Shown here: one piece after another, positions 25,003-36,856 of the stretch | Layout of the letters: each line of letters opens with the position of its first letter | Numbering within the stretch: position 1 is the stretch's first letter | Source of the DNA: Muricea muricata | Taxonomy: Eukaryota; Cnidaria; Anthozoa; Malacalcyonacea; Plexauridae | DNA length: 64,000 bases | Direction: 5' to 3' | NCBI GenBank assembly: GCA_963855995.1 | Contig: OY979730.1 | Coordinates: 2,108,501-2,172,500 of the forward strand | Notes under the pieces: generated by a model | Told to the model about the DNA's origin: nothing | The model's input: the letters and a program-made list of their open reading frames with translations, nothing else | Databases searched by the model: none | Position numbers and translations under genes: made by a program

Positions 25003-28000
25003 CAAGGCCGTCGCTAGAGCGTTAATTGGGGGGTTGAATATTCATATTTTCATGTTATGCCCGATTGATTTCTTTCCAAATCAAGTTGATTTCAAAAGAA
25101 ATTAGTCGGGCATAACACAAAAATAGGGACCTTACGATTTACAAAACGACAACGTGACGGCAACGTCTTAAGACAAACAGTCAATTGAAAAGAAGTGAAT
25201 AATTATAGTTGTGAACAATGCATTTGAATATTTGAAAAGCGGCTCTCGTATTGCTGACGACGGCAAATCAAATATTTTCACGTATTGTATTAACGCAGGC
25301 GTATTGAATTTAGCCGGTGGAGTTTTAAATGCGATCTAGTTAAGAACTCTTCTCAAACATGTAGCTCATGTCTTCAACCAAAGGGTTGTTAACATGTGTT
25401 AACTCAACTTATGCGATTGATGAAAAACAACTTCTATGCTTTGCTAAGCTATATCATAAAGTGTTTTCTCGCCGTTGCCGTCCTATAAATCGTAAGGTCC
25501 CTAATATGAATATTCTACCCAACCTCGTACCCAGGGTCCCTGTGTTTAATCTCGTGTACGCGTGAGGGACCCTGGCAAACTCTGATTGCCAGGTTACCAA
25601 ATAATCCAAAAATCTTGGATTATTTGGTGACCTGGCCTTGTTCGGCAATAGCATACCGGGGGACGGAAATAAAAAACCATAAACTGATTCAAGCTGAGTT
25701 TTTTTATTCCAGATTGAAACAGTGTGTGTTTAAAAGTCAGCTGTTTAAAACGATTTAATTTATTCTTGGTTTGCACATGACGTCATTTCGTGTCACTGGG
25801 CGCCATCTTGGTTGACTCTGCAGATTACTTCAGCTGTTTACAGCGAAGTACTTGTGTCAATTTACTATTTCATCGTTAGTTTTAGCGAATCATGAATGAT
25901 ACTTTAAAGATGTATGGCTCGATAGGATCAGAAATAATGAATAGATACTTTGTGGTTGCCATGTGCTTCAAACGTCAACCAAGATGGCGTCGATTGCAAA
26001 CTATCAATACGCATTGTTCAAATTTTAAGCATATATTTGATCGTGATACAGTTTATCGAATTTTGATGTCATAAGTGATCAATTGAGTGGAAATTCGTTC
26101 AATTTAACACTGATGTATGAAAGAGTCTTAACTCAATTGTCAAATTTTATCCTCCATGGACCCATGAAAATATAGAAATCTTGTACAGAGCTGTACATAA
26201 AAAAATCAGGTACTGTAAATGCCACCATATAAAAGTATGATCTCATGCTGTATATAATGTTTACTCAAACTAAATGCATACAAAATCCAGTCTGCAGAAC
26301 ATGGGCACTGGCCAGTGCAAGCCTGATATTTTTAAGGGCTTCATTTTTATGCACTCCAAAATATATCTATTGCATTGACATTGTCTTTGGAATATGGTTA
26401 AGTATCACCAACTCTTTTTCATGTTTTTTCTCTTGAAAATCAAGAATGTATGCAATTAAGGTGTCAATTTTCAGAATCTCTTTTATGTTGGATGCATTCA
26501 AATATTTCAGTCAAGCCTGTTTCCCAGCAAAGCATAAAAAGGTCAAATATGAACACGGCAGGTTTGCTGGGAATAGATAATAAATTAATGACTAAAAACT
26601 TATAACCAACCACAATTATGGTTCTGAGCATATTGTTCTTATGTACAAGTGTTTGTGCTTGAAAGGATTTCAAATTTCCCACCTGCAATTATGTAGCATC
26701 TTATGATGAAAATGAGTATGCTAATTTGTGGAATACCAAGTGAGTTTGTTCACTTTGTTGTGTGAATTGTTTTATTTTTGTTCATGTATTGTTGTGTCTT
26801 GTTCCTATGTTTTATCGCTATCCAATATCATAGCAAGCCTTTTGTGCTGGTACTTGACTTCTCCGCTTTGCCATGGACAACCGTAATTGAAATAGCTGTA
26901 TACAGCATAAAAATATTTTTATGTAGTAGTTCAGACCTCTGTATACGATTTGTACATTTACATGGGTCCATGGCAGATATATTTTAACAATTGAGTTAAA
27001 ACTCTTTGATACACTGGTACTTAAATGAATGAATTTCTAAATAAACTAAATGATCACAAATGACATCACAATTAGATAAACTGTATCACTATCAAATGTA
27101 ATGCTTAAAATTTAAAATGACACATTCAATAAAAATCATTTTAAACAGTTGACTTTCAATTTAAAAAAAAACCTTTGAATATTTGTGAAATATTCTTTAT
27201 TTTCTATCCAGTATCATAAAGAGTGTGAATAACACAATGTTATAATCTCTATGCCCAAAATGCCATTGCTGAATGGTAAGGTTGCCAAATAACCCATGAT
27301 GTTTGGATTATTTTTAACCTGGCAGTCATAGTTTATCAGGGTCCACAATGTGTTATATTGAGGTATATCATATTTTATGTTTTCCAGTGATCTATGGACA
27401 ATATTATTGGTGTAATTTTTGTAACAGCTGCATGGGGTCAAGGAGGGAGGATCAAGAGGCCAATAGTAAGTTATAAATAAGGAAATATTAGTGCATTATT
27501 GTTTAAGTCATAAATAAGCAAATATTTGGTTATTTGATTCGAAATGTATATAGTTTAATTTTTCATATAGTACTTGTTTATTAATTCCCCTGCCCCCTAT
27601 CTTTGTGGTGCTCAACTTTTTGAGCTGGGATGATCACATTGAGCAAAGCATAACATATATTTAGTTTGTCATTTGGAACTTGTCTACTAAAGTAGCAAAA
27701 AGTGTTATCTAGCTTAGAATGTGCAGTTGCAGAATATTTTAAATGAAAACTTACTTTATACCATGCCAAGTTGCAATGATCAGCTGTTAAATGGCAAAGC
27801 ATGCATGTGTATAAATCTACAATTAGTCTAATATGTATATTAGTCATTGTAAAACTCTCTTCCCCCAATGTGGGCTTTTGCAGGATTAGTTGGGATTAGT
27901 CAGCTCCTTGTCTTCTCATTGGTGAATTAGATCAATAAGAAACCAAATGATTCCTAATCCTCCTTATGTTGGGGGAGCAGAGGTTTATACCGACTGGTGC

Positions 28001-29340
28001 AATCCACTACAATGAACATATACACTTCCACTGGTCTGTGATGGAAAGGGGGGTTGAAACAACTGGCAAATTTAATTGCTGCCAATCCTATTAACATATT
28101 AAGTAACTATATCAGGATTTTGCTGACACATAACTGTACAAACATCATAGTTTTATGATCATGAATTATATATTTAAAATCTCTACATGCCAAACTGAAA
28201 AATTCCAAGATATATTTACATAGACATGGACTGACAAAATTAAGAATTTTAAATACATACAATTTTTAGATTGAATTCACAGTAGGGATGCAAAATCTTC
28301 TTATATTATTTCTTCTTATATCTTCTTATATTATTTTAAGATTTTATTTTGGATGAAAATTCTTCTTATATTTTCTTATAAAATAAACATTAAAAAAATG
28401 TCTTAACACTTTCTCATCTCAATTTCTCAAGTATTGTATTAAACTCATAGTAATTTTCTATCTGCCATTTTAAAATGGAAGTGGACAATGACTAAAAAAT
28501 AGTTCTTCAAGATTTCAGACGACCCCTGTTACTTGTACATTTCAGGTTTTAAGACATAGCAAATAAACAGTCAATTCATTAGTGTTTAAGTTTTTTATAC
28601 AATAAGTTTTCAAAAGGGATTTCTAGTTGTCAATGTCACAATTTCCGTTGTTAGGTTAGGGTAATAGGCCTGAAAGGTTCGATGTAGATTGATGACGTCA
28701 TCACATTCTTGTTTTAAAGTCAAAAATCTTCTTATATTGTCTTAAATCTTCTTATAATGATTATAAGAATTAAGAAGATTTTTGTTTTGAAAAAATCTTC
28801 TTATAATCATCCCTGATTCACAGCAATTTATTAACACAATTTTTACACTGAACTCATGCCAATTTTAAATACATGAAACTTATACAATGAATTCTGTCAG
28901 GTTCTTAAAGTTGCCCTTTTATCCAACAAGAATCAATATTAATTGCATTTTAGATCTCATACATTATATCATCATGAACGTACACAAAATTAGCGCCACT
29001 TTGATTGTAAAATTTGATTCATATAATTTTCACCTTTTCTTCGTTTGGACTCCTGCTGCCACTGGGTAAACAAAATTATATGAATAACCGTGTTTACATA
29101 TCTTTCATGTACTATTTAATATGAATTTATTTGCTTCACGATTGCAAAGTTGTTTGCTCTTCCCAACAATGGCCATCGCCCCCCTGAACATAAAGTTGGA
29201 AATTGCATAATCTGCAAGATTTGTGACGTCACGGCATCAGAGTTTGCCAGGGTCCCTCACGCGTACACGAGATTAAACACAGGGACCCTGGGTACGAGGT
29301 TGTATTCAACCCCCCAATTAACGCTCGAGCGACGGCCCTG
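25003..29340. mobile_element. hAT-like element of 4.3 kb with nested insertions
   Basis: The ends are inverted: CAAGGCCGTCGC at 25003 and GCGACGGCCCTG ending at 29340, continuing inward with GAGCGTTAATTGGGGGGTTGAAT. They are flanked by CACATTAC (24995-25002) and CACATTGC (29341-29348), a 7/8 match. CAGGG-type ends and an 8-bp duplication are hAT hallmarks. Inside, a smaller palindromic insertion splits the left end: GGGACCTTACGATTTA at about 25126 is inverted at about 25500, next to AATATGAATATTC. The motif GGGACCCTGG...TAAACACAGG then appears at 25530-25577 and inverted at 29248-29290. No transposase frame survives. Confidence 0.7.
28283..28815. mobile_element. hAT-like MITE with perfect 8-bp target duplication
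   Basis: Flanked on both sides by ATTCACAG (28275-28282 and 28816-28823). The termini are TAGGGATG and CATCCCTG. The interior repeats ATCTTCTTATA many times near both ends, in direct and inverted orientation. It is nested inside the 25003-29340 element. No open frame. Confidence 0.8.
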
Positions 29341-29348
29341 CACATTGC

Positions 29349-32300
29349 GTATAAAATTTACGAGTTGTTGAAGGTTATTGAAAACAGGATTTAACAATGT
29401 TGTGCTGCCCACATTTTTGAATATTGTCAACAATACTAAATCAGTGAACTCTAAGTATACAGAAACGGCTACTAACTGATACTACAAACTGATTTTCAAG
29501 TTGCAATGACTCGTTCTTAACAGTTAATATGCGGATTGTAAAACTTAGTTTTGTAGCCATATTCAAATTGCTTGATGACCTGCGAAGAGGTGTGAAGCAC
29601 AGAATAGTACCACATACAAAAACTCCATTTTTATCGTAGGTTTTTTTTGGGGGGGGGGGGGAGTTGAAGCAGCAACTAAAAGCCCAAACTTATCATGAAT
29701 ATCAAGCATTTAATACAAAACAAGAAAGACAAATGTCATAGCATTTTACATCATGTTTTTTAGAGTTAAAATGCAAATATTTCTTTTTTTCTTTCACAAC
29801 TACAATCCACAGAAGATCTTTCATTAAAGTGCCCTACATTTCACCTAGGTTGTTCATTACTCAGGCTCTGGCCATTCAAACACATTTTCTGGTTAATGAA
29901 AATGCTAAACTGGCTGTTCTGCCATTATTCTTTCAGTAAAAATAGAGAGAAATGTTGCACTGCTGGATGGCCTACTCTGTTTATGTTATACCAAATTGAC
30001 AAGTGCCCTCTCCTGCAGATCATAATAATTCTAAGCTGTCTTTATAAGTCGTAAGCTTCTGCATGCAATTTGCTACCCTCACTTTCCTCACCACCACACA
30101 GTCACTCACAGTTGACAAACATGCACGCATTCACTAAATTAAAGAAAATTAAAGTTCAAAAAATTTCAGTAAATTATGCATTTTAAATGTAATTTATTTG
30201 GATATTTTAGGTCAAATGTAAACTGAAAAAGACTGAATGTAAAAACAGGTGAGAATTCTACTCCAATTTATTTGCAATTCATACAAAACTTAATATGCAT
30301 TTTTATAGATTGTAGTCGTAATAGACTAATTTAGTTGATGTTGAGACTTACTTTTAGCTATTTTGTGTAAAGTGAAGATAGATTTTGGCTTTTTAGCGTA
30401 CTTTCAAAGTTTTAATTCCTTTAATAATCCTAACCCATGCATGCTACTTGCACACAGCTCACACTCTCTGGGTTTATACCTTTGGCTAATGAATTACGTT
30501 ATAATAAAAAATTTGAAATAAAAAGGTAAATTACATTTTCTCTAGCTACTTAAACCCGCTTAGACTTAATGTTTGATGTAATATTTAAAACAATTAGCAG
30601 GAGTGCTTCATCAGATTATAAAATGCAAGGTGTAGCTGAGCGTTTTATATCTAATAAAGCACAAAGTACGAGTATTTTCAAAGGCTTCAAAAGCGATCCA
30701 TTTTACACCTATCTTGTCAGTTTGTTTTCAAAAAAAAATTTTTTGTACAGATGTTGTATAAGCCGGGAAATCTAGGCAAAAGTAAAGGCTTTAATAAAAG
30801 ATCTCTATTTCATGCATAAATGTTCACAAAATTAAAAGGAAAATGAGTGTTCTTACAGTTGTCTCAATTTCTTTAGTTTGTTATACCTTTGAACCATATA
30901 TTTTTTGGTAATTATGAAACAACTTGGTGTTATGCTTTAAATTCTCCGTCAAATTTGAAAAATTTATTCACATCAGATTGTTTTAGATTATTTATCGTAA
31001 AGTATAAAGATTTATCTTTAAGTTTTTTCCTCTTTCTGCCATAGTCGTCTGTTTTCTTCTATTGTTATTTAAATAAGTGTAATGTGTCAAAGATGGGTCA
31101 AATAAGCATAAGAATTTGCGAAGATAAGAAGCATTTTAGAACCTGAAATACGACTCAAGTTGTTTTTCTTCGAGGCTTGTCTATATAGGAATGTAAATCC
31201 TTAACCGTAGCTGGCATGAAGTTTTTAATGCACCTATAGTTAGAATCTATATAGTTCAAAAGCATCAAAACATTTTACTCTTTTAAATTTTTACCGCAAT
31301 TCTCGTACTTATTTAACCGAAAAATGGTAGATTGCAGGTGCTGTCAAACCACTTCTGTAATTTGTTTTGGGGTGCACAAACAATGGGTTAATTGTTCCAT
31401 TGTTTCTGTGTACTAAAACAAAGCCGAAAGTATCAAGATACTGATCATATGTATATTTTATCAATCAAAGAGGACTTGCATTATAATTAAAGTGTAAACC
31501 AAGAATTTAAATATGACAATGTGTGGTTGTGGTGGTAATACAAACTATTTTTGATAAGTTGTTTACGTACAAAATTTACGCGTGAGCTCTTTTTTAATTA
31601 AAAATTCAATTCCCATGGGAATTAATGTCCCTAAGCTCATGCATCCATTCATTACTCACACTTTCCTCACCGTCGCACGGTCACTCACATCTAATAAACC
31701 CGCATGCACCAAATTAAAAGAATTAAAATTTCGGTAAAGTATGCATTAAATTTATTTGTTCAAACGTGAACAGAAAAAGGTCGAATGTAAAAACATCAAA
31801 GGTCCTATATACGTTATCTCTAGCTACCGAGTATTTGATTGAGTTTTCACACGTAAACCCTTGGCGTAAAGGGCATTTCGTTGTGTTAACTGGTTGGAAG
31901 TAAATATAAACTTGATTCTTACCAAGTTAAAGATAAAAAGCAAGTGAAAACGTGAAACACAACTAAAACTGTTTTTTAAGACTTGTCTAAATTTGATTCA
32001 TACATGCATGAAAATCAGTAGAATTTGGGGGAACACAGCTTGCTTTGTTTTGACGGTAATGTGTCTTTTTATTGGGAGACTTGACTTCATTTATAGTGAG
32101 AATCCTCTTTGATTATTAATATGATAAGTAAAGTTTCAGATTTGTTTTGGTAAGCAGCAACAATTGAACAATAAAGTCATTGTTTGTGTGCAGTGACGCA
32201 AATTACGGAAGTAGCTCCGGCGAGGTACCGTGCATGCAAATGAAGGCATTTCGTTTAAATAGGTATGACATATGCGGAGTAAAGTTTTAAAATTTGGACA

Positions 32301-33856
32301 ATATAGAATAATTATACGAACTATGGGGACATTAAAAATCGCATATCAATTGCAGTCAAGGAACAAAGGAATCGTGTATACCCCTATACTAATAAGAAAC
32401 AAAGAAATAGTGTATACCCCTATGAATCAGGGCCAGATTACGCGGAGAGTGGGCTAAGATTCAGCCCCCTTAGTTTGGATAAAAATTTAGCCTGTCCCAG
32501 TTATAAAATTCTAACAAAAGCCATCGGCCAACTCCGGCCTGGACAAGTTACAACACGGGTTGAAATTGAAATTTCAACCTGGTTGACGCTGGCTGGTTCG
32601 CCGAGATGAAGAATTGTCACGTAATCGACCGGAAATTTGAATTGTGAAACAATTTCACGGAGCTGAAATTCTCCATGTAATCGATCCCTTAGAATGTCAG
32701 GTCTATTCTCGCTTTTACCAAGATTGAGAGTAAGTCTCGACATCACCTAAATTCGTCTGTTATCATTACTGACTAAAAAAATGCAAATTAAGTTTTATAT
32801 ATTATGAAAATAAATGTACGAAAATAAAGGTAAAGGGTGAACTTTTATTCCAGAGAGTTCACAGTGCAAAAGCGAAGTTTAGATATGGAATCATGCTGTA
32901 TACAGGCTGTGTTTCGGTGTATGCCTTAGCAGTTTACAATCATAATATAGTCTCAAGACCTTTTTAAATTTTACGCTTGTTTAATAGCGATTTTCTATTT
33001 TCGTTTTTCAATGTCATTGGTTAGCGTTGTCTAAGCGGGCCCCTTATGGTAGACATGCTGTACCACCTAGTTTCCATTTGGTCGTAATTGTTGTGGCAAA
33101 GTCATTCTCGACGATGTGATATAGTCCAGATCTACCTTTTCTTTTGTGGGCTGTATTCAAATTAGTCATACTAAGTGTAGTGTATCTGTGAACATACTTT
33201 ATCACATTGGTCACTTTGTTCATAGTTAATAGAGCTAGATGGTTTGGAAACTCATTAGAACTACAATATAAGTCATTATCTATGCTTTTGTTCTGGTTTA
33301 TGCAGGAATGAGGTCCTTCGTCGTCACGTGCGTATTGTATTTTCACCTAACTCAGCAATAGCAACGTTTCAGGAAATTTAGCCATCCGCGACTTAAACAA
33401 TAGGGTAATTTAAGAATTCTTATTGGTGGATTTGGTGAAAACACAATACACATGTGACGATGAAGAACCATATTTTTTGCATAAACGTTGACCAACATAG
33501 ATAATGAGTTATATTGTTATTCTAATGAGTTTCCAAACCACCTACTCTATTAACTATGCTTTGTTATATTCAAGACTAAATGGAACTAGACTTCACTAAG
33601 TATTCTATTAAGTATACATACTATATATACTAAAGACATTCATTTAGTATCCTAAAATTCTGAGTATCTTAAAATTTTAACTATATACTAATTTTAGGAC
33701 GCTCTTTTCAACTGTGGTGAAAGATTTTGCTGGTTTTGCGTGGTTCAAAATTTAGTCTATTATGGGGATGCCTATTAGATTCGTTTTTATGGACAATTAA
33801 CTAATGAGATTAATTAATTATACCTAAATAACAAATGAGATTAACGAGATAGACAG
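29349..33856. other. Gene-free, repeat-rich interval
   Basis: It contains a run of more than ten G at about 29648. A copy of the 4925 MITE lies inverted at about 30590-30780. Several stretches (31080-31330, 31540-31900, 31920-32110) reappear inverted within 42880-45230. The 81-codon minus frame at 32501-32746 has protein-like composition but no recognised family. Positions 33090-33240 belong to a repeat also found at 60890-61020. Confidence 0.5.
30590..30785. mobile_element. Second copy of the MITE found at 4925
   Basis: It matches 4925-5055 in inverted orientation, including CTAATAAAGC against GCTTTATCAG, and continuing to TTGTATAAGCCGGGAAA against TTTTCTCGGCTTATACAA. The hairpin loop of the first copy is not complete here. 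Confidence 0.55.
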
Positions 33857-34915
33857 AACAAGATGGGAAAGAATATCGATCTAAGAAGTGAATCACTGGG
33901 CGTGTCCATCCGAAGATGTCAAGATACAAAATACTATCAAAATGTACGGTTTGTCAAAGTCATTTACAATCAAATTTTCGTTTAGTTTCCAATACTTAGA
34001 ATATCTTGTAGCATTAATTTTTTTCTTATTTTATGATAGTTGACTGGATATGAGTGAGCTTGTTACCTAATAGCTTGATGTTCTATGAAAAGAGAATTCC
34101 AACCAGTTGAAACAATAAACAGCATGATGAAACGAGACCGAGCGAAGCAACAAAGATCGAGTGAAAGTAAGTTTGTTCATTTTATCTTGCCGTGCCCATT
34201 TTCGTTGTCAGTTCAGCTGTCGTTTCAATAAAAATTAATATCACGAACTAACACAAATACATAGGATCTTTCACTGCCTGAAACTATATAAACAGTATTA
34301 TAATAACTTTAGCGGGCATTGTGACGTTTTTGCGGGCTAAAATAGACAAATCAGCGGGCTAAAATATATTTTAGCCCGCTGTCTAGGACCTGTATAGGAG
34401 TTTGTATGCATTTCATTTGCCACAAGTAATCTCAACTGTTTTAGGGTAAAATGACCATGCCGGTCAACATGGCATATGTGCCAAAACCTGAATCCGGGGC
34501 GAAAGTCCTCAAAATGACCCCGCCTTGAAACGGCACTGTCGACATAGCTCTAACCTCAGACCAATGCAAGCAACGGCATTTCTGAAGTGCCTATAGTGTT
34601 TAGAAGAGTTGCTTATAGGGGTGGTTATTAGAAGCAAAACATTGCCTAACTATAATATTTTCCTAGAAAATCACCACTCAACATGCTAGGTCAGCAGCTA
34701 ATTATGCATAAAATCCCTAAAATCGCTGGCAGAAATTAAATTTTCATATTTCCTAAAAAAAAATTATTATAACATGAAAAACCATGTTCAATTGTATCCA
34801 ATTCGTGCAGATTTCAAAAGGATTGACATTATCTTGTTAATATACAAGGCACTGTATTTCACTTACCCCCCGCAAAAACACGATTTCAGCCATATTTTCC
34901 GTCTTGTTTGCTTTT

Positions 34916-35137
34916 TTATCGCCGACTAGCCGACGTCTCATACAACTCTTGTACTTTTCCGTAATCACAGATGACTAAAGAACAATTCAGCCCAGTTTCG
35001 ACTTGTTCTGAGACTGTGCCATCTACTTTAGCTCCGATTTTTTTTCCTCGACAATTAGCCAAAATTGCCGCTATTACGAAGTCTTGCCACTTTTCTGTCC
35101 GATAAATGTGGCTTCTTCGTCTTTGTGTGTATTTATA
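34916..35137 (-). CDS. Exon-like frame in the left arm of foldback B
   Basis: Seventy-three sense codons lie between an upstream TAG and a TAA stop. The frame includes HIYRTEKWQDF, AAILANCRG, KVDGTVSEQVE and CSLVICDYGKVQELYETSAS. It has no ATG; the TAG just upstream could serve as a splice acceptor. About 40 bases past the stop is a donor-like GGGGTAAGT. I recognise no family. The mirrored frame in the other arm has the same protein with mostly silent or mild changes. Confidence 0.4.
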   Translation of the reverse strand, partial: YKYTQRRRSHIYRTEKWQDFVIAAILANCRGKKIGAKVDGTVSEQVETGLNCSLVICDYGKVQELYETSASRR

Positions 35138-35895
35138 CTAAGTAATCCAACAGTACTTTATACTATTGAATTTCTGAAGGTCATTTTGGTAAATTTGATC
35201 AAATTTCAGTATAAAAATCCACCCACATAAAATCGAGTCTCTTCGAGCTTTAAAATAATTTGAAAGTCACGCGCAATCGTCACGAAAATTCCTCGTGGGC
35301 GACCATACCGGGGGGAGTGAATATTTTCACGAATGCGTTTGCATGTATATATTTGCGTATTATTTTGTTTTTAAGCTTTAACTACAAGAAAATCTGACAG
35401 TTATGCATTTCTCCCATGTTTATTTTGAGGGCTATGCCAGTGCAGATACGTACGTTTCAATTTTAAAATCTTAGTGGGCTAATAGTGGCTTTTAGTGGCT
35501 TATATACTTAGTTATTTCATACTTTGGCATAATAAAAATCGCCCTTCAAATAAAAATGGGGAAATGCGTAAGTCTGTCTGATTTTCTTTTAGTTGAAGCT
35601 TAAAAACAAAACAATACGAAAATAAACATGAACATAGAATAATATGAAATGTTTACTTGGCTTGCTGTGGAAACGAGCAAACGTATTCGTGAAAATATTC
35701 GCTCCTTCGGTATGGTCGCCCACGAGGAATTTTCGTGACGATTGCGCGTGACTTTCAAATTATTTTGAAGCTCGAAGACACTCGATTTTATGTGGGTGGA
35801 TTTTTATATTGAAAATTGATAGAAGTTTACAAAATCACCTTTAGAAATTCAATAGTATAAAGTACTGTTGGATTACATAGTATAAATACACATGA

Positions 35896-36102
35896 AGACG
35901 AAGAAGTCACATTTATCGGACACAAAAGCGGCAAGACTTAGAAATGGCGGCAATTTTGGCTAATTGTCGAGGATGCAAAATCGAGGATAAAGTAGACAGC
36001 ACAGTCTCAGAACGAGTCGAAAATGGGATGAGTTGTTCTTTAGTGATCTGTGATTATGGGAAAGTACAAGAATTGTATGAGACTTCGGCTACTCGGCGAT
36101 AA
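35896..36102 (+). CDS. Exon-like frame in the right arm of foldback B
   Basis: Sixty-eight sense codons, with an internal ATG at 35944 and stop TAA at 36100-36102. The frame includes HIYRTQKRQDL, AAILANCRGCKIEDKVD and CSLVICDYGKVQELYETSAT. It is the mirror copy of 34916-35137. A donor-like GGGGTAAGT lies about 60 bases downstream, and a second short frame starting at ATG 36123 runs into it. It may be a captured host exon or a remnant of the element's own gene. Confidence 0.4.
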   Translation, partial: RRRSHIYRTQKRQDLEMAAILANCRGCKIEDKVDSTVSERVENGMSCSLVICDYGKVQELYETSATRR

Positions 36103-36718
36103 AAAAGCGAACAAGACGGAAAATGGCTGAAATAGTGAAATCGTGTTTTTGCGGGGGGGTAAGTAAAATACAATGTCTTGTATATCAACAAAATAATGTC
36201 AATCCTTGTGAAATCTGTAAGAATTTGATTCAATTCAACATGGTTTTTGATGTTATAATAATTTTTTTTAGGGAATATGAAAATTTAATTTCTGCCAGCA
36301 ATTTTAGTGATTTTATGCATAATTAGCTGCTGACCTGGATGTTGAGTGGTGATTTTCTTGGAATATATTATAGTTAGGCAATGTTTTGCTTCTAAAAACC
36401 ACCCCTATAAACAACCCTCCTAAACATTATAGGCACTCCAGAAAGGCAGTTGCTTGCATTGGTCTGAGGTTAGAGCTATGTTGACACTGCCTTTTCAAGG
36501 CGGGGCCATTTTGAGGACTTTCGCCCCGGATTCGGGTTTTGGCACATATGCCATGCTGACCGGCATGGTCATTTTACCCTAAGACAGTTGAGATTATTTG
36601 TGGCAAATGAAATGCATACAAACTCCTATACAGGTCGGAAGCCATTTAATTGTATTTGTTTTTTTGAAAAACAAAGCTAAAGTTAAACTTTAAAAGGGCT
36701 TTAAAGTTATTATAATAG

Positions 36719-36856
36719 TAATAGAGTTGATGTTCTTGGGCATAAATATGTTTTTGGCCCTCCTCAGAGCTCATTTTAACCCTCGCTACGCTCGGGCTAA
36801 AATGATTCTGAGTCGGGCCAAAAACATATTTATGCCCGCGAACGTCAACTCTATTG
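36719..36856. mobile_element. Short palindrome between foldbacks B and C
   Basis: AATAGAGTTGA and GGGCATAAATATGTTTTTGG on the left are inverted on the right around a GC-rich turn (CGCTACGCTCGGG). It is about 138 bp with arms of about 60 bp. Confidence 0.7.

Larger units (their letters stand above)
34386..36632. mobile_element. Foldback element B, arms about 1.1 kb
   Basis: The sequence from 34386 (ACCTGTATAGGAGTTTGTAT) returns inverted ending at 36632. The centre of symmetry is near 35509 with a short loop at about 35430-35570. The arms differ by scattered substitutions and small indels. Each arm contains the same exon-like open frame (see separate entries). It would fold into a very long hairpin. 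Confidence 0.8.

Noticed and set aside
32501-32746. 81-codon minus-strand frame with protein-like composition
   Set aside because: No recognised family, no second copy and no flanking exon; kept only as a note in the interval description.
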